Source: Candidatus Loosdrechtia aerotolerans (GTDB lineage: Bacteria; Planctomycetota; Brocadiia; Brocadiales; Brocadiaceae). From it: 64,000 bases of DNA. Positions 7,800-19,377 of this stretch are shown here, one piece after another; the stretch's first letter is position 1; each line of letters opens with the position of its first letter. The position numbers and the translations under genes were made by a program. The stretch lies in assembly GCA_021646405.1 (NCBI GenBank), contig SOER01000012.1, forward strand, positions 1-64,000, read 5' to 3'. Below the pieces are notes generated by a model. The model did no database searches. It was not told the origin of the DNA and worked only from the letters and a program-made list of their open reading frames with translations.

Positions 7800-9638
7800 A
7801 TGAAAAAGTATGTAAGCTATGTAAGTCTTTCACTTGGAATTATCATATTCCTGGGATGCATTCAGGATGTATATGCCCGGGACATCAGATTAACAGCAAC
7901 GGTCAATAAGAATACCCTGTCAATACATGACCGTTTGGAGCTAACACTGAGTATCCACGGTGTCCAGGACTCATCACCACCTTCTTTCCCTGATATTGAA
8001 GGATTTACCCTGTTATTTGGTCCAAGAATATCAGCCCAGACAAGGATCATTAATGGAGATGTATCTATAAGTAAAGGATATACATACGTATTACAACCTA
8101 CGGCAAAGGGGAGATTTACTATCGGACCATCTACCCTTGAATATAACGGAAAGACATATTCTTCAAGTCCAATAACCGTTGAAGTTGTCGAATCGCAAAA
8201 AGAAGATATACAGATGCCCGATTTCGAAAAACTTGTCTTTGTGGAACTGAGTACCGATAAAGAAGAAGCTTATATATATGAACAGGTTATATTATCCTTT
8301 AAATTCTATTTTCAAAAGGGATTACCAATCAGTGATATTAATTATGTGGCACCAACGACAAAAAATTTTATGGAAGAAAAACTCGGCGACCAAAGGCAGT
8401 ATGAAGAGATTAGGGACGGGATTATCTATAATGTCCTGGAGTTGCGTACCGCCATTTTTCCGATGGTTACCGGCGAACTCACCATATCTCCTGCAAAGTT
8501 AAGTTGTGACTTGATTATTCAACAGCGAAGGGACCGGAGAAGTTCAGCGTATGATAGTTTCTTCGAAGATGCATTTTTTGATAGTTTTTTTGGCAGAGAA
8601 CAGAAAAGGTACCCTATTGACCGATCGACAAAGCCAATTACCATGAGGATTAAACCGCTGCCTGAACAGGGGAAATCGAAGGAGTTTGCCAGTGCAGTGG
8701 GCACATATAATATGAGCGTTTCTATAAAACCGCATCAGGTAAAGGTGGGGGACCCAATTACCCTTTCTATTTCTATTTATGGTGAAGGAAATATTCAGAT
8801 GATCAACGAGCCCTCACTCATGCTGAATAATGAGGATGATTTTAAGTGTTATCCGGCCGAGTCTACCAAACAGATTACGAATCGGGAGGAGCGTATTCGG
8901 GGTCGAAAGGTCTTTAGTAAGGTTATTGAGCCGCTAAAGACAGATCTGAAATTCACACCTGCAGTTGTATTCAGTTATTTTGATCCGGACGAGGGGCAAT
9001 ATAAAACAGTTACAAAAGAACCTATGCCCATTATCGTCGAGGCGGGGCAACAAGAACTACCAATTCAGTTAACGCTTCCACAGGATAATGCGTCATTCAC
9101 GAAGCAGCATGTACCAATATTAACACACGATATCCTTCCCATTATGGCAAATATATCCTCACTGAAAAATCAGGGAAGGTATATCTATAAGAACCCTTTT
9201 ATTATAGCATGCCTTTCTCTTCCAACGCTTGCAGTTGTCGCTTCTCTCTTTATTACAAAGCATAAGGAACGATTACAAACGGATGCCGGCTACGCCCGGG
9301 GCAGGCGGGCACATAATGTGGCAAGAAAGAGATTGGAAATGGCACAAGCGGTACTTTCACAGAATACCCCTGCAGATTTTTACTCAATTCTTTCCAAGGC
9401 AGTAGCTGACTATATTGCAGATAAATTTAATATTCCTGCCGCAACGGTTTCCGGTGAGGGGATTGTTCCTCTGTTACAACAACGAGGGATAGGAGATGAT
9501 ATTGTAGAGGAAATCTCTAACTGTTTTATACAGTTTGATTACCGGCGCTTTTCAAGTGATGGAGGGACAGAGAAAGAGATGGGGCATTCTCTGAAACTTG
9601 CAGAACAGCTTATTACAAGATTGGAGAAACAACTATGA
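7800..9638 (+). CDS. batD: BatD, large periplasmic/membrane Bat protein
   Basis: BatD proteins carry several immunoglobulin-like beta domains outside the inner membrane and a C-terminal helix and tail. This one has 612 residues: a signal peptide (about 1-26, with FLGC that might be a weak lipobox), the BatD beta region (about 28-440, with repeated LSIHGVQ/SISIYGEGN-type strands), a membrane helix at about 467-486, and a helical cytoplasmic C-terminus. A TCC-rich DRRSSAYDSFF segment near 250 looks like a flexible linker. It overlaps batE by four bases, suggesting coupled translation. Confidence 0.88.
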   Translation: MKKYVSYVSLSLGIIIFLGCIQDVYARDIRLTATVNKNTLSIHDRLELTLSIHGVQDSSPPSFPDIEGFTLLFGPRISAQTRIINGDVSISKGYTYVLQPTAKGRFTIGPSTLEYNGKTYSSSPITVEVVESQKEDIQMPDFEKLVFVELSTDKEEAYIYEQVILSFKFYFQKGLPISDINYVAPTTKNFMEEKLGDQRQYEEIRDGIIYNVLELRTAIFPMVTGELTISPAKLSCDLIIQQRRDRRSSAYDSFFEDAFFDSFFGREQKRYPIDRSTKPITMRIKPLPEQGKSKEFASAVGTYNMSVSIKPHQVKVGDPITLSISIYGEGNIQMINEPSLMLNNEDDFKCYPAESTKQITNREERIRGRKVFSKVIEPLKTDLKFTPAVVFSYFDPDEGQYKTVTKEPMPIIVEAGQQELPIQLTLPQDNASFTKQHVPILTHDILPIMANISSLKNQGRYIYKNPFIIACLSLPTLAVVASLFITKHKERLQTDAGYARGRRAHNVARKRLEMAQAVLSQNTPADFYSILSKAVADYIADKFNIPAATVSGEGIVPLLQQRGIGDDIVEEISNCFIQFDYRRFSSDGGTEKEMGHSLKLAEQLITRLEKQL

Positions 9639-10543
9639 TAAAGAAGAAATGTCTTATGCCTCTTTTTCTCTTTATTGTTCTCTTCTGTAATATATTTTTG
9701 ACAGATTATGAGTTGTTGGGTTCCGGAGTCCGGGATTCGGGATCCGAAATGCAAAAGGATGAAGCAATAAGATTATTTACCGATGCGAATGAAAAATATG
9801 TGGAGGCTGCAAAGTTTATTACGGTAAAAAACAATCAGGAAGCGGAGAAAAAACTCCACGATGCTGCATTACAATATGAAAAAATATTGATAAACGGATT
9901 CAAGCACGGCCAAATATACTATAATCTGGGAAATACCTACTATCGTCGGGGAGAACTAGGGAAGGCTATTGTAAATTATCGACGGGCACAGCGTCTGATG
10001 CCAAGAAATACCGATCTCAACGCCAACATGAGATTAGTAAAGAGCATTATTGAGGATAAAGAGTTATCTCATGAAACCCCTGCGGTGATCCAGAAAGTAT
10101 TCTTTTGGCTCTTCTTCTTAAACCAAAATGAGTTGATAGCAACTGCAATGTCAATATACGGAGTGCTAATGGTGTTGCTCCTTCTCCTGATAATTTTCCG
10201 GTATCGATGGTGTAAAAAGATCATACCAGGTTTTATCGTTTGCCTGTGTATTATTGTGATATCCATTGGGATTAAGCTCTATAGGGAGGAAGGTGTAGAC
10301 CGCGGTGTAATTACTTCTGAAAAGTGTTATGTACGGTATGGGCCTGGAGAAGAATACGAACCTAAGTTTGAGATACACGATGGTGCGGAATGCGTAGTCG
10401 AGGATGAAAAAGACGGGTGGTATAGAGTGTATGTATATATTAGTGTTGCAGAGGGTACAGATGTAAAAGTAGGCTCAGGAGAAAAAATAAGCGAGAATAT
10501 AAGAAGAGGGTGGCTGCAAAAAAAAGATATAGATATAATTTGA
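9635..10543 (+). CDS. batE: BatE, TPR and SH3-like membrane protein
   Basis: The 302-residue protein begins with a signal anchor, followed by TPR-type helices (about 50-130, with the motif YNLGNTYYRRGELGKAIVNY), two membrane helices (about 152-192), and a C-terminal bacterial SH3-like domain (about 220-300) ending GWLQKKDIDII. This matches BatE. The start overlaps the batD stop in ATGA. A short stretch near residue 30 (GSGVRDSGSE) is encoded by a repetitive GGGATTCGGGATCC run and looks like an inserted intergenic word. It closes the Bat operon; the next gene has its own promoter. Confidence 0.85.
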   Translation: MIKKKCLMPLFLFIVLFCNIFLTDYELLGSGVRDSGSEMQKDEAIRLFTDANEKYVEAAKFITVKNNQEAEKKLHDAALQYEKILINGFKHGQIYYNLGNTYYRRGELGKAIVNYRRAQRLMPRNTDLNANMRLVKSIIEDKELSHETPAVIQKVFFWLFFLNQNELIATAMSIYGVLMVLLLLLIIFRYRWCKKIIPGFIVCLCIIVISIGIKLYREEGVDRGVITSEKCYVRYGPGEEYEPKFEIHDGAECVVEDEKDGWYRVYVYISVAEGTDVKVGSGEKISENIRRGWLQKKDIDII

Positions 10544-10606
10544 TACCCGGATAAACCTTCAAAAATACAAAAGGGAGAACGGGTATTGTTGTTCGTGTGT
10601 ATTCAC

Positions 10607-10635
10607 TTGACATTCATTACCCTGTTTCTTATAAT
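10607..10635 (+). promoter_or_regulatory. Consensus sigma-70 promoter upstream of purA
   Basis: TTGACA (10607-10612) and TATAAT (10630-10635) are separated by exactly 17 bases, a perfect match to the housekeeping promoter. Transcription would start near 10642, giving a leader of about 48 bases before the purA ATG. No operator or riboswitch-like fold is apparent in the leader. Confidence 0.85.
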
Positions 10636-10680
10636 CGGCTTTGTAAAAGCTTATTTCTCAATGAATTCGGAGGATTTTAG

Positions 10681-12693
<2,013 letters not shown>

Positions 12694-12707
<14 letters not shown>

Positions 12708-13539
12708 AACGAGGATTAAATTTGGCACGGTAATGTTTGCAGTGTTCTTTGGCATTCTGTCGTTCGATTTTATATTCCGTACGGATATAGGGTTTGGATG
12801 TTTGACGATTATCATCGGGGGTATTGGACTGTATGAATTTTATACTATTACCAGCAAAAACGGTTTCTCGCCATTTAAGATATCAGGCATTGCCATAGGG
12901 GAATGCCTGTTTGTAGTATATTGGCTGTCTGCCCGTAAAGATCTTGGTGTACATTCCTATTTCTTTAAGCAAGAGATCATTCTTGCGTCCATTTTCTGGT
13001 TATTTCTCCTTCAGGCATTTACCCGTGGTACCAAAGATGCGATCAGAAATATCTCAGTAACAATTTTTGGTATTTTTTATGTGTTTTTTCTTTTAAGTTT
13101 TGCCATTACTTTGCGTTATCTTCCTCAGGGTATTTGCATATTGCTCCTGATTTTGTTAATATCTAAGTTTGGTGATATTGGAGGTTATCTATTAGGCCGA
13201 AAATATGGGAAGCGCAGGTTTGCAAAACGTATAAGTCCCAATAAAACAATAGAGGGTGCTTGTTTCTCTCTTTTTTTTAGTATCCTTATAGCAGTAATTT
13301 TTAATGAAATTCCTCAAATTAGGGTAATGAACCTGCCGTGGGCAATCCTGTTTGGTGCAACGATAGGTTTCTCTGCTATAATGGGTGATCTTCTGGAGTC
13401 ACTTCTGAAAAGGGATGTCAATGTAAAGGATTCAAGTTACTTAGTGCCCGCCTTTGGTGGTGTCCTCGATATCATTGATTGTTTATTGGTTAGCATGCCA
13501 ATAGCATATTACTTCCTTGTATTTTTTAAATTTGTTTAA
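12694..13539 (+). CDS. cdsA: Phosphatidate cytidylyltransferase
   Basis: CdsA makes CDP-diacylglycerol from phosphatidic acid and CTP in the inner membrane. The 281-residue protein is very hydrophobic with about eight membrane segments. It ends with the family signature (SLLKRDVNVKDS followed by PAFGGVLDIID), where the usual His-Gly-Gly is Phe-Gly-Gly. SPNKTIEG near 190 is also conserved. It starts with GTG inside the end of uppS (14-base overlap), indicating translational coupling. Confidence 0.93.
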
Positions 13540-13573
13540 TTTAAGTCGGGAAACGAAAATTCAGAAACACGTT

Positions 13574-14536
13574 ATGAAAAAGGAATATTTTCAGGAACCG
13601 TCTCTCTATCAAAATACCGTTATTGTTGAAAACGATGAAGAAGCATCCATATTGTATGGGAGCCAGGACCGGCATTTACGCCTTGTAAGAGACGCCTTTC
13701 AAGTACAACTAGTTGCCCGCCAGGGATTATTGAAGCTTGAAGGGGAAAAAGAGCAGGTAGATTCAAGCAGAGAGGTGTTGAATAAATTGCTGGAAATTGT
13801 TCGTACTACAGGAAGGCTTGATTTGGAAGATGTGGAGCAGGTTATCGTAGATGTAAAGAATGAGGCAGGTGGTGAGGTACCGAGCCGTCTTATTGATGTT
13901 TTCCAAAGAGGAACCTTTATAAAACCAAAAACGGAAGGTCAGGCGAGATACATAGAGGCAATAAGGAAAAATGACCTTGTCTTTTGTATAGGCCCTGCCG
14001 GGACAGGGAAAACATATTTGGCAGTAGCTATGGCACTTTCTTTTTTGAAGAGTAATCGCGTAAGAAGGATTGTACTTGCAAGGCCTGCAGTTGAAGCAGG
14101 TGAAAAGCTTGGATTTTTACCAGGTGATATTAAAGCCAAGGTAAACCCTTACCTTCGCCCACTTTACGATGCAATTGCAGATATGATGGATATCGGGCAT
14201 GTAAAGAAGTATCTTGAAAGTGATATTATCGAGATTCTTCCCCTCGCATATATGCGCGGAAGAACATTAAACGAATCATTCATTATTCTTGATGAAGCGC
14301 AGAATTGTACCGTGAAACAGATGAAAACCTTTTTAACAAGGCTTGGTACAAAATCAAGGGTAATAGTCACAGGGGACATTACTCAGGTTGACCTCCCTTC
14401 AGGAGAATTATCCGGTCTCATCGATGTTCAGGAGCGATTAATGAATATAGATAATATTTCTTTTGTATACTTGACCAAGGCCGATATCATTCGCCATAAA
14501 CTGGTTCAGGATATAGTCGATGCTTATGAAGCATAA
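13574..14536 (+). CDS. PhoH-like ATPase
   Basis: PhoH-like proteins are P-loop ATPases related to superfamily I helicases, often next to ybeY and linked to RNA metabolism. From ATG 13574 the protein has 320 residues with a short N-terminal KH-like region. Walker A is GPAGTGKT at 140-147 and Walker B is in ILDEAQNCT. A TTG at 13517 would extend it 19 residues into cdsA, and I consider that unlikely. The downstream neighbour is ybeY, the usual order. Confidence 0.93.
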   Translation: MKKEYFQEPSLYQNTVIVENDEEASILYGSQDRHLRLVRDAFQVQLVARQGLLKLEGEKEQVDSSREVLNKLLEIVRTTGRLDLEDVEQVIVDVKNEAGGEVPSRLIDVFQRGTFIKPKTEGQARYIEAIRKNDLVFCIGPAGTGKTYLAVAMALSFLKSNRVRRIVLARPAVEAGEKLGFLPGDIKAKVNPYLRPLYDAIADMMDIGHVKKYLESDIIEILPLAYMRGRTLNESFIILDEAQNCTVKQMKTFLTRLGTKSRVIVTGDITQVDLPSGELSGLIDVQERLMNIDNISFVYLTKADIIRHKLVQDIVDAYEA

Positions 14537-14650
14537 GAGATAAAAATAGTATTTTTACACGCTCTGCAGAAGGATAGTGGTTTTGGGAGACGTCGCTTAT
14601 ACGAGAGTACCGGGTACCGGATTCCAGAGCTAATAGTGTAAAGGACCCAT

Positions 14651-15214
14651 GTGAAGGTAGAGATAGTAAATCAGCAAAAACTGTATCCGATTGACAGAAA
14701 GAAGATAAGAAGGATTATAAACACAATCCTGAAAGATGAAAAGAAAGATGCCGAACTCAGCGTTGTCTTTCTCGATAACAAGAGGATAAAGGAGATTAAT
14801 AAAATCTTCCTTCACCATGACGATGTTACCGATGTGCTGAGTTTTGCTTATTCAGAACCTTTCCTGAAAGATGCCGGAGTACAACAAAGGCGGCGTGAAA
14901 CTACCCTCCGTCTCCCTTTATCGGAGGAAGTAGAAAAACGTAATATGATGTGTTCCGGCAGGGATGAAGAAAGGAAATTTTTATCAGCAGAAACGGTAAC
15001 AGGTGAAATTATTGTATCTGTTGAAATGGCTGTCCAGATAGCGAAAAAGCAAGGATATTCAATTGAGGGAGAGATTATCCTTTATGTAATCCATGGATTA
15101 CTCCATCTGATTGGATACGATGACAAGCGAAAAAGAGAAGCAAAAAAGATGCATCAGAGAGAAAAAGAATTGTTATTATATTTTGGTTATACCACTATTC
15201 CTGTACCGAATTAG
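14651..15214 (+). CDS. ybeY: Endoribonuclease YbeY, with an insertion and altered metal motif
   Basis: YbeY is a metal-dependent RNase needed for 16S rRNA maturation. This copy has 187 residues against about 150-160 normally. The extra length is an insertion at about residues 68-116 that is rich in charged residues. The C-terminal motif reads HGLLHLIGYDD: His148 and His152 are present, but the third ligand of HGxLHLxGYDH is Asp158. The start is GTG (ATGTGAAGGTAG context). Asp can bind zinc, so activity is still plausible. Confidence 0.88.
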   Translation: MKVEIVNQQKLYPIDRKKIRRIINTILKDEKKDAELSVVFLDNKRIKEINKIFLHHDDVTDVLSFAYSEPFLKDAGVQQRRRETTLRLPLSEEVEKRNMMCSGRDEERKFLSAETVTGEIIVSVEMAVQIAKKQGYSIEGEIILYVIHGLLHLIGYDDKRKREAKKMHQREKELLLYFGYTTIPVPN

Positions 15215-15230
15215 AATTATTTCATAACCT

Positions 15231-16004
15231 ATGCCTGTTTTTAAGACAGAGGCAATTGTGCTGGGAAGGACAGATTATAGTAATTCCAGCCAAATAGTTA
15301 CTTTTTACACCCGCAATCACGGAAAGATTCGTACGATTGCGAAAGGTTTTAAACGCTCATCCGGAAAACGCAGTCCAAAAGCAGTGGATCTTTTAACGCA
15401 CTATCAAATTCTCTTTATAAAGAAAGAACACTCATCACTTCACATTCTTACCGATGCTATTCTGCAGAATAATTACCCTCCATTTCGGAATGATCTGGAT
15501 AAATATTATAAGGCTTCCTGTATCGCCGAACTCCTGAATGAGTTCACTGAAGAGGATGCTTCGAGTGGACCACTCTTTGATATCTGCTTACACGCCTTAT
15601 CCGGGATATCGATACATGCAGATACTATTGTACCTTTACTGGCTTTTGAGATAAAAATGCTCAAGATACTGGGTTACCTGCCCGAATTACGGCATTGTGT
15701 TCATTGTAAAAACAACATTCAATACATATCCAGAACATATTTTAGTGCGAAGGAAGGTGGCGTTATATGCAACGAATGTCAAGAGATGCTGAAAGGCGGA
15801 ATTCTTGTTCCTGTTGGTGCAGTGCTCATTGCCCGTCGATTAGCAGATTTTAATATACAAAGGATGGACCGTGTTAAAATACAATCTTCTATTTGTATTG
15901 AAATAGAGAAAATGCTGAGATATTATATAGTTTTTATACTAAATAAGAAATTAAACTCCTGGAAGTATATGAACCTGGATGAAAATGTACTATGGGTACC
16001 TTAA
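15231..16004 (+). CDS. recO: DNA repair protein RecO
   Basis: RecO anneals single-stranded DNA and helps load RecA in the RecFOR pathway. The 257-residue protein has the N-terminal OB-fold pattern (VFKTEAIVLGRTDYSNSSQI) and the helical C-terminal domain. A four-cysteine zinc site is present at Cys156, Cys159, Cys180 and Cys183. The length is typical. Its end overlaps the start of the next gene by 13 bases. Confidence 0.94.
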   Translation: MPVFKTEAIVLGRTDYSNSSQIVTFYTRNHGKIRTIAKGFKRSSGKRSPKAVDLLTHYQILFIKKEHSSLHILTDAILQNNYPPFRNDLDKYYKASCIAELLNEFTEEDASSGPLFDICLHALSGISIHADTIVPLLAFEIKMLKILGYLPELRHCVHCKNNIQYISRTYFSAKEGGVICNECQEMLKGGILVPVGAVLIARRLADFNIQRMDRVKIQSSICIEIEKMLRYYIVFILNKKLNSWKYMNLDENVLWVP

Positions 16005-16927
16005 CAAAACTTAGCTACGGTATTCTTTTGATAAGTATTACAGGGTGTATGTTGCTGACAACACCAGCGTATGGAAAATGGGTATGGAATAAAGAGACAG
16101 GCTGGATAGAGCCACCTTCGGAAGCTGTTACTACGGTGGAACAGCAATATAAATATGCACTTTCTCTTCTGGTTGAACGAAAATATATAAACGCAATAAA
16201 AGAATTTAAAGCAATTATAAAAAATAATCCAGCTTCTGAATTTGCAGAAATCTCTCAAATAAATATTGGAAGGGCTTATTTTCTTAACGGTGATTATAAA
16301 AGGGCGTTAAAGTCCTACGATGAAGTGTTGCAGAAATATCCCGGCACAAAAAGAGCGCAGGAAGTGCTTGAAAGGAAATTTGAAGTGGGTGTTGCCCAGA
16401 TGGAGAAAGATGAGCTGGCAGCAATACGCATTTTCGAGAAGATTATTGAAAAGCATCCTCTGGGACCACTTGCCCCTGATGCACAAGTGAAAATAGCCGA
16501 TAGTTACTTTCAACATGGTCAATATGAGGAAGCCCTCGATGCTTACGAAAAATTCTTGGAAAATTATCCCAAAAATGAATGGGTTCCTTATGTACAATAC
16601 CGGATTCCTCTTACCAAAGTATATCATGAGAAGCAGCAGGAGCGCAATTACGGCCTCCTCGTTTCTGCTCGTGAGGGATTTGAAGAATATTTGATCTCAA
16701 ACCCGCATGGTGTATATGCCGGTGATGCAGAGAGGATGATAGAGGAGATACGGGTTATTGAGGCAGAACGGGAATTTAACGTTGGAGAATTCTATTTAAG
16801 GGTTAAAAAACCTCTTTCTGCAGCCATGTATTTTGAGTTTGTTATACAGGATTATCCGGGTACCGTCTGGGCGGAGAAGGCGGAAGAAAGATTAGAATTC
16901 CTGAGAATGATAGAAGCGATAAAGTAA
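15992..16927 (+). CDS. BamD-like TPR lipoprotein
   Basis: The 311-residue product starts with a signal peptide ending in the lipobox ITGC (Cys19). It is followed by tetratricopeptide-type repeats of the BamD/YfiO/YbgF kind (IGRAYFLNGDYKRALKSYDEVLQKYP and similar pairs; about residues 45-300). BamD is the lipoprotein that couples BamA to beta-barrel insertion in the outer membrane. Proximity to lptE supports an outer-membrane role, but a YbgF/CpoB-like role is also possible. Confidence 0.8.
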   Translation: MGTLTKLSYGILLISITGCMLLTTPAYGKWVWNKETGWIEPPSEAVTTVEQQYKYALSLLVERKYINAIKEFKAIIKNNPASEFAEISQINIGRAYFLNGDYKRALKSYDEVLQKYPGTKRAQEVLERKFEVGVAQMEKDELAAIRIFEKIIEKHPLGPLAPDAQVKIADSYFQHGQYEEALDAYEKFLENYPKNEWVPYVQYRIPLTKVYHEKQQERNYGLLVSAREGFEEYLISNPHGVYAGDAERMIEEIRVIEAEREFNVGEFYLRVKKPLSAAMYFEFVIQDYPGTVWAEKAEERLEFLRMIEAIK

Positions 16928-17060
16928 GGATTTTCGCCTGACGGTAGAAGTGGGCTTTCATTGTATCTCCTGAGTAACGCAAGACTTTCGTCTTAAGTAA
17001 AACGATAACGTAATGATTTTTTCCTGCTCGTAATTCATAAGGGTAAATACAGTACCAGAA

Positions 17061-17618
17061 ATGTTCTATCGAAAAACCACGGTGAAATATCGCTCTACAT
17101 TAAATACTGATCTGACCCGAAAACTGAGAATACCTTTTATTTGTATCCTGGTATCATTTTTTATTGCCTCTCTCGGAGGTTGCGGATACTCCTCAAAATC
17201 ATTGCTCCGCTCTAATGTTCGAAGCATCTATATTCCCATCTTTGATAATGATACCTTTCGCAGGGGGCTTGAGTTTGAACTTACAAAAGCAGTGATTGAC
17301 CAGATATTGATACGAACACAGCTTAATATTGTGAATAAAGATGAGGCGGATTCTGTTCTACTCGGGAAGATTACGAATGTATTTGAAGATGTATTGATCG
17401 AGGATACCCGGGATAATATAGTCGAGAGCCGTGTAATCGTTGCAGTAGCTGTTCAATGGATTGATAAGAGAACCGGGAGGACTATTATCGAACGGAAGAA
17501 TATCAAGTCAGCAGCAGAATTTATTGTTCTCAGAAACGAGACACTCACCACCGCGGGTAATGAGGCATTTGTGAGGATTGCCCGGGATATCGTAGAAGAA
17601 ATGCAGGAGGACTGGTGA
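17061..17618 (+). CDS. lptE: LptE-like outer-membrane lipoprotein
   Basis: LptE plugs and assembles the LptD lipopolysaccharide translocon. The 185-residue protein has a signal sequence with lipobox LGGC (Cys41) and the family start GCGYSS. It continues with SIYIPIFDNDTFRRGLEFELT, typical of LptE. The N-terminal tail before the hydrophobic core is long (about 22 residues). Its stop overlaps the folP ATG. It suggests a lipopolysaccharide-bearing outer membrane. Confidence 0.85.
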   Translation: MFYRKTTVKYRSTLNTDLTRKLRIPFICILVSFFIASLGGCGYSSKSLLRSNVRSIYIPIFDNDTFRRGLEFELTKAVIDQILIRTQLNIVNKDEADSVLLGKITNVFEDVLIEDTRDNIVESRVIVAVAVQWIDKRTGRTIIERKNIKSAAEFIVLRNETLTTAGNEAFVRIARDIVEEMQEDW

Positions 17619-18556
17619 TGGTTCAGGAGGTTGAGTATATCAGGTCCGGTAAAGAGAAACTGTTGAATGATTTTGCCGGGGATACTGTTCTCAATACGAT
17701 TGATAACTTTGCGAGGGAGTTTTTCGATGTGCCTTATCCCGGGGGTACCCTGCACCTCGGTAACAAGACATATGTTATGGGGATTTTGAACGTTACTCCC
17801 GATTCATTTTATGATGGTAAACGATATTCCCTAATGGAAAATGCCATCTGCCATGCAGTGAAAATGGTAAAAGACGGGGCTGATATTATTGATATCGGTG
17901 GCGAATCTACAAGACCCGGTGCATCTCCTGTATCAGAGACGGAAGAAATAAAAAGAGTAATTCCTGTTATCAAGGCATTGTCGAAACAAATCCAGAAACC
18001 AATTTCTGTTGATACCTATAAAGCTGCGGTTGCGGAGAAAGCAATCCGTGCAGGGGCTTCTATGATAAATGATATTGGTGGATTAGTCATGGACCAAAGA
18101 ATGGCAACGGTTGCTGCAAAGATGAATGTACCTGTTGTAATTATGCACAAAAAAGGTACCCCAAGAACAATGCAAAGATACCCTGTACGGAAAAACGTAT
18201 TACAGGAAATACTTTTGTATCTGAGAAAATCTATCTCAATTGCACTTGATGCTGGAATAGATAAAAATAAGATCATTTTAGATCCGGGTATTGGTTTTGG
18301 GAAAACCGTACAACACAACCTGGAAATTCTTAAGAGATTAAGGGAATTCAAGGGTATGGGATTTCCTCTCCTGATTGGCACATCACGAAAAAAATTCATC
18401 AGTAGTATTCTCAATGTTTCAGCACAGGAAAACCTGCACGGGACACTTGCAACGGTAGCTGTTGCAGTGATGAATGGTGTACATATAGTGCGGGTGCATG
18501 ATGTTTCTGAAACAATCCAGGTTGTAAACATGTGTGATGCAATAAGGAATATCTGA
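17618..18556 (+). CDS. folP: Dihydropteroate synthase
   Basis: FolP condenses p-aminobenzoate with dihydropterin diphosphate in folate synthesis. From ATG 17618 (GCAGGAGG seven bases upstream) it has 312 residues. The core motifs are MGILNVTPDSFYDGKRY, IDIGGESTRPGA, SVDTYKA and GTSRKKFI, ending in VRVHDVSE. An N-terminal extension of about 45 residues precedes the TIM barrel and is longer than in E. coli. The stop overlaps the cdaA start by one base, so translation is coupled. Confidence 0.95.
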   Translation: MVQEVEYIRSGKEKLLNDFAGDTVLNTIDNFAREFFDVPYPGGTLHLGNKTYVMGILNVTPDSFYDGKRYSLMENAICHAVKMVKDGADIIDIGGESTRPGASPVSETEEIKRVIPVIKALSKQIQKPISVDTYKAAVAEKAIRAGASMINDIGGLVMDQRMATVAAKMNVPVVIMHKKGTPRTMQRYPVRKNVLQEILLYLRKSISIALDAGIDKNKIILDPGIGFGKTVQHNLEILKRLREFKGMGFPLLIGTSRKKFISSILNVSAQENLHGTLATVAVAVMNGVHIVRVHDVSETIQVVNMCDAIRNI

Positions 18557-19377
18557 TGCTTGAAAAACTCTTTACCGTATTCGAAAATGTAAACATGTGG
18601 ATGATTGGAAGATCGGTTGGTGAGATATTCCTGATCTATACCATGGTGTACGTTGTATTGAGAATTATGCAGGGGACGCGGGGAACAAGTGTTCTCAGAG
18701 GGCTGGCATTCATTATTGTCATGATTTCCGTTGGTGCACTGTTCTTTGTAAAAAGGCTGCAACTCTATACAATCGATTGGCTGATGACAGAGTTTATGCC
18801 GGTATTTATTATTCCGATAATCATTCTCTTTCAACCTGAATTTCGACGTGCATTATTACAGCTTGGCCAAAATCCAGTTTTTAAAGTATTTCTGAAACCG
18901 GAATACCGGGTGACCAATGAAATTGTAAAGGCAATTGAGGTTTTATCACGAGAGAAGGTTGGTGCATTGATCGCCATTGAGAGGGAAGTCGGGTTGGATA
19001 GTTTTATTGAGACAGGAACAAAGCTGAATGCAGATGTCTCAAGTGAGTTACTCTGCACGATATTTTGGTCTGGTTCCCCCTTACATGACGGGGCTGTTAT
19101 TATTCAAGGGCAGAAAATAAGTGCAGCCGGTTGTTTGTTGCCCCTTACAGAGAATATGGAATTATCAAAGAACCTTGGGACACGTCACAGGGCAGGTATC
19201 GGACTTACAGAGGAGACCGATGCTATCGTTCTTATTGTATCAGAAGAAACAGGCACAATATCAACCGGATTTAAAGGTGGTTTGAACCGAAGCAATGATC
19301 CGAAAGGATTGAAGAAGATCCTTGATGAACTGTTTACCGAGAGATTTGGTATGATAAGAGGTGCCGGTAATGATTAA
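18556..19377 (+). CDS. cdaA: Diadenylate cyclase CdaA
   Basis: CdaA makes the second messenger c-di-AMP from two ATP at the inner membrane. The 273-residue protein has three N-terminal membrane helices (about 20-95) and the DAC domain with its catalytic DGA (178-180) and RHR (210-212) motifs, both intact. The CdaR-type regulator overlaps its stop. c-di-AMP commonly controls potassium and osmolyte balance and cell-wall homeostasis, which fits the envelope genes around it. Confidence 0.96.
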   Translation: MLEKLFTVFENVNMWMIGRSVGEIFLIYTMVYVVLRIMQGTRGTSVLRGLAFIIVMISVGALFFVKRLQLYTIDWLMTEFMPVFIIPIIILFQPEFRRALLQLGQNPVFKVFLKPEYRVTNEIVKAIEVLSREKVGALIAIEREVGLDSFIETGTKLNADVSSELLCTIFWSGSPLHDGAVIIQGQKISAAGCLLPLTENMELSKNLGTRHRAGIGLTEETDAIVLIVSEETGTISTGFKGGLNRSNDPKGLKKILDELFTERFGMIRGAGND

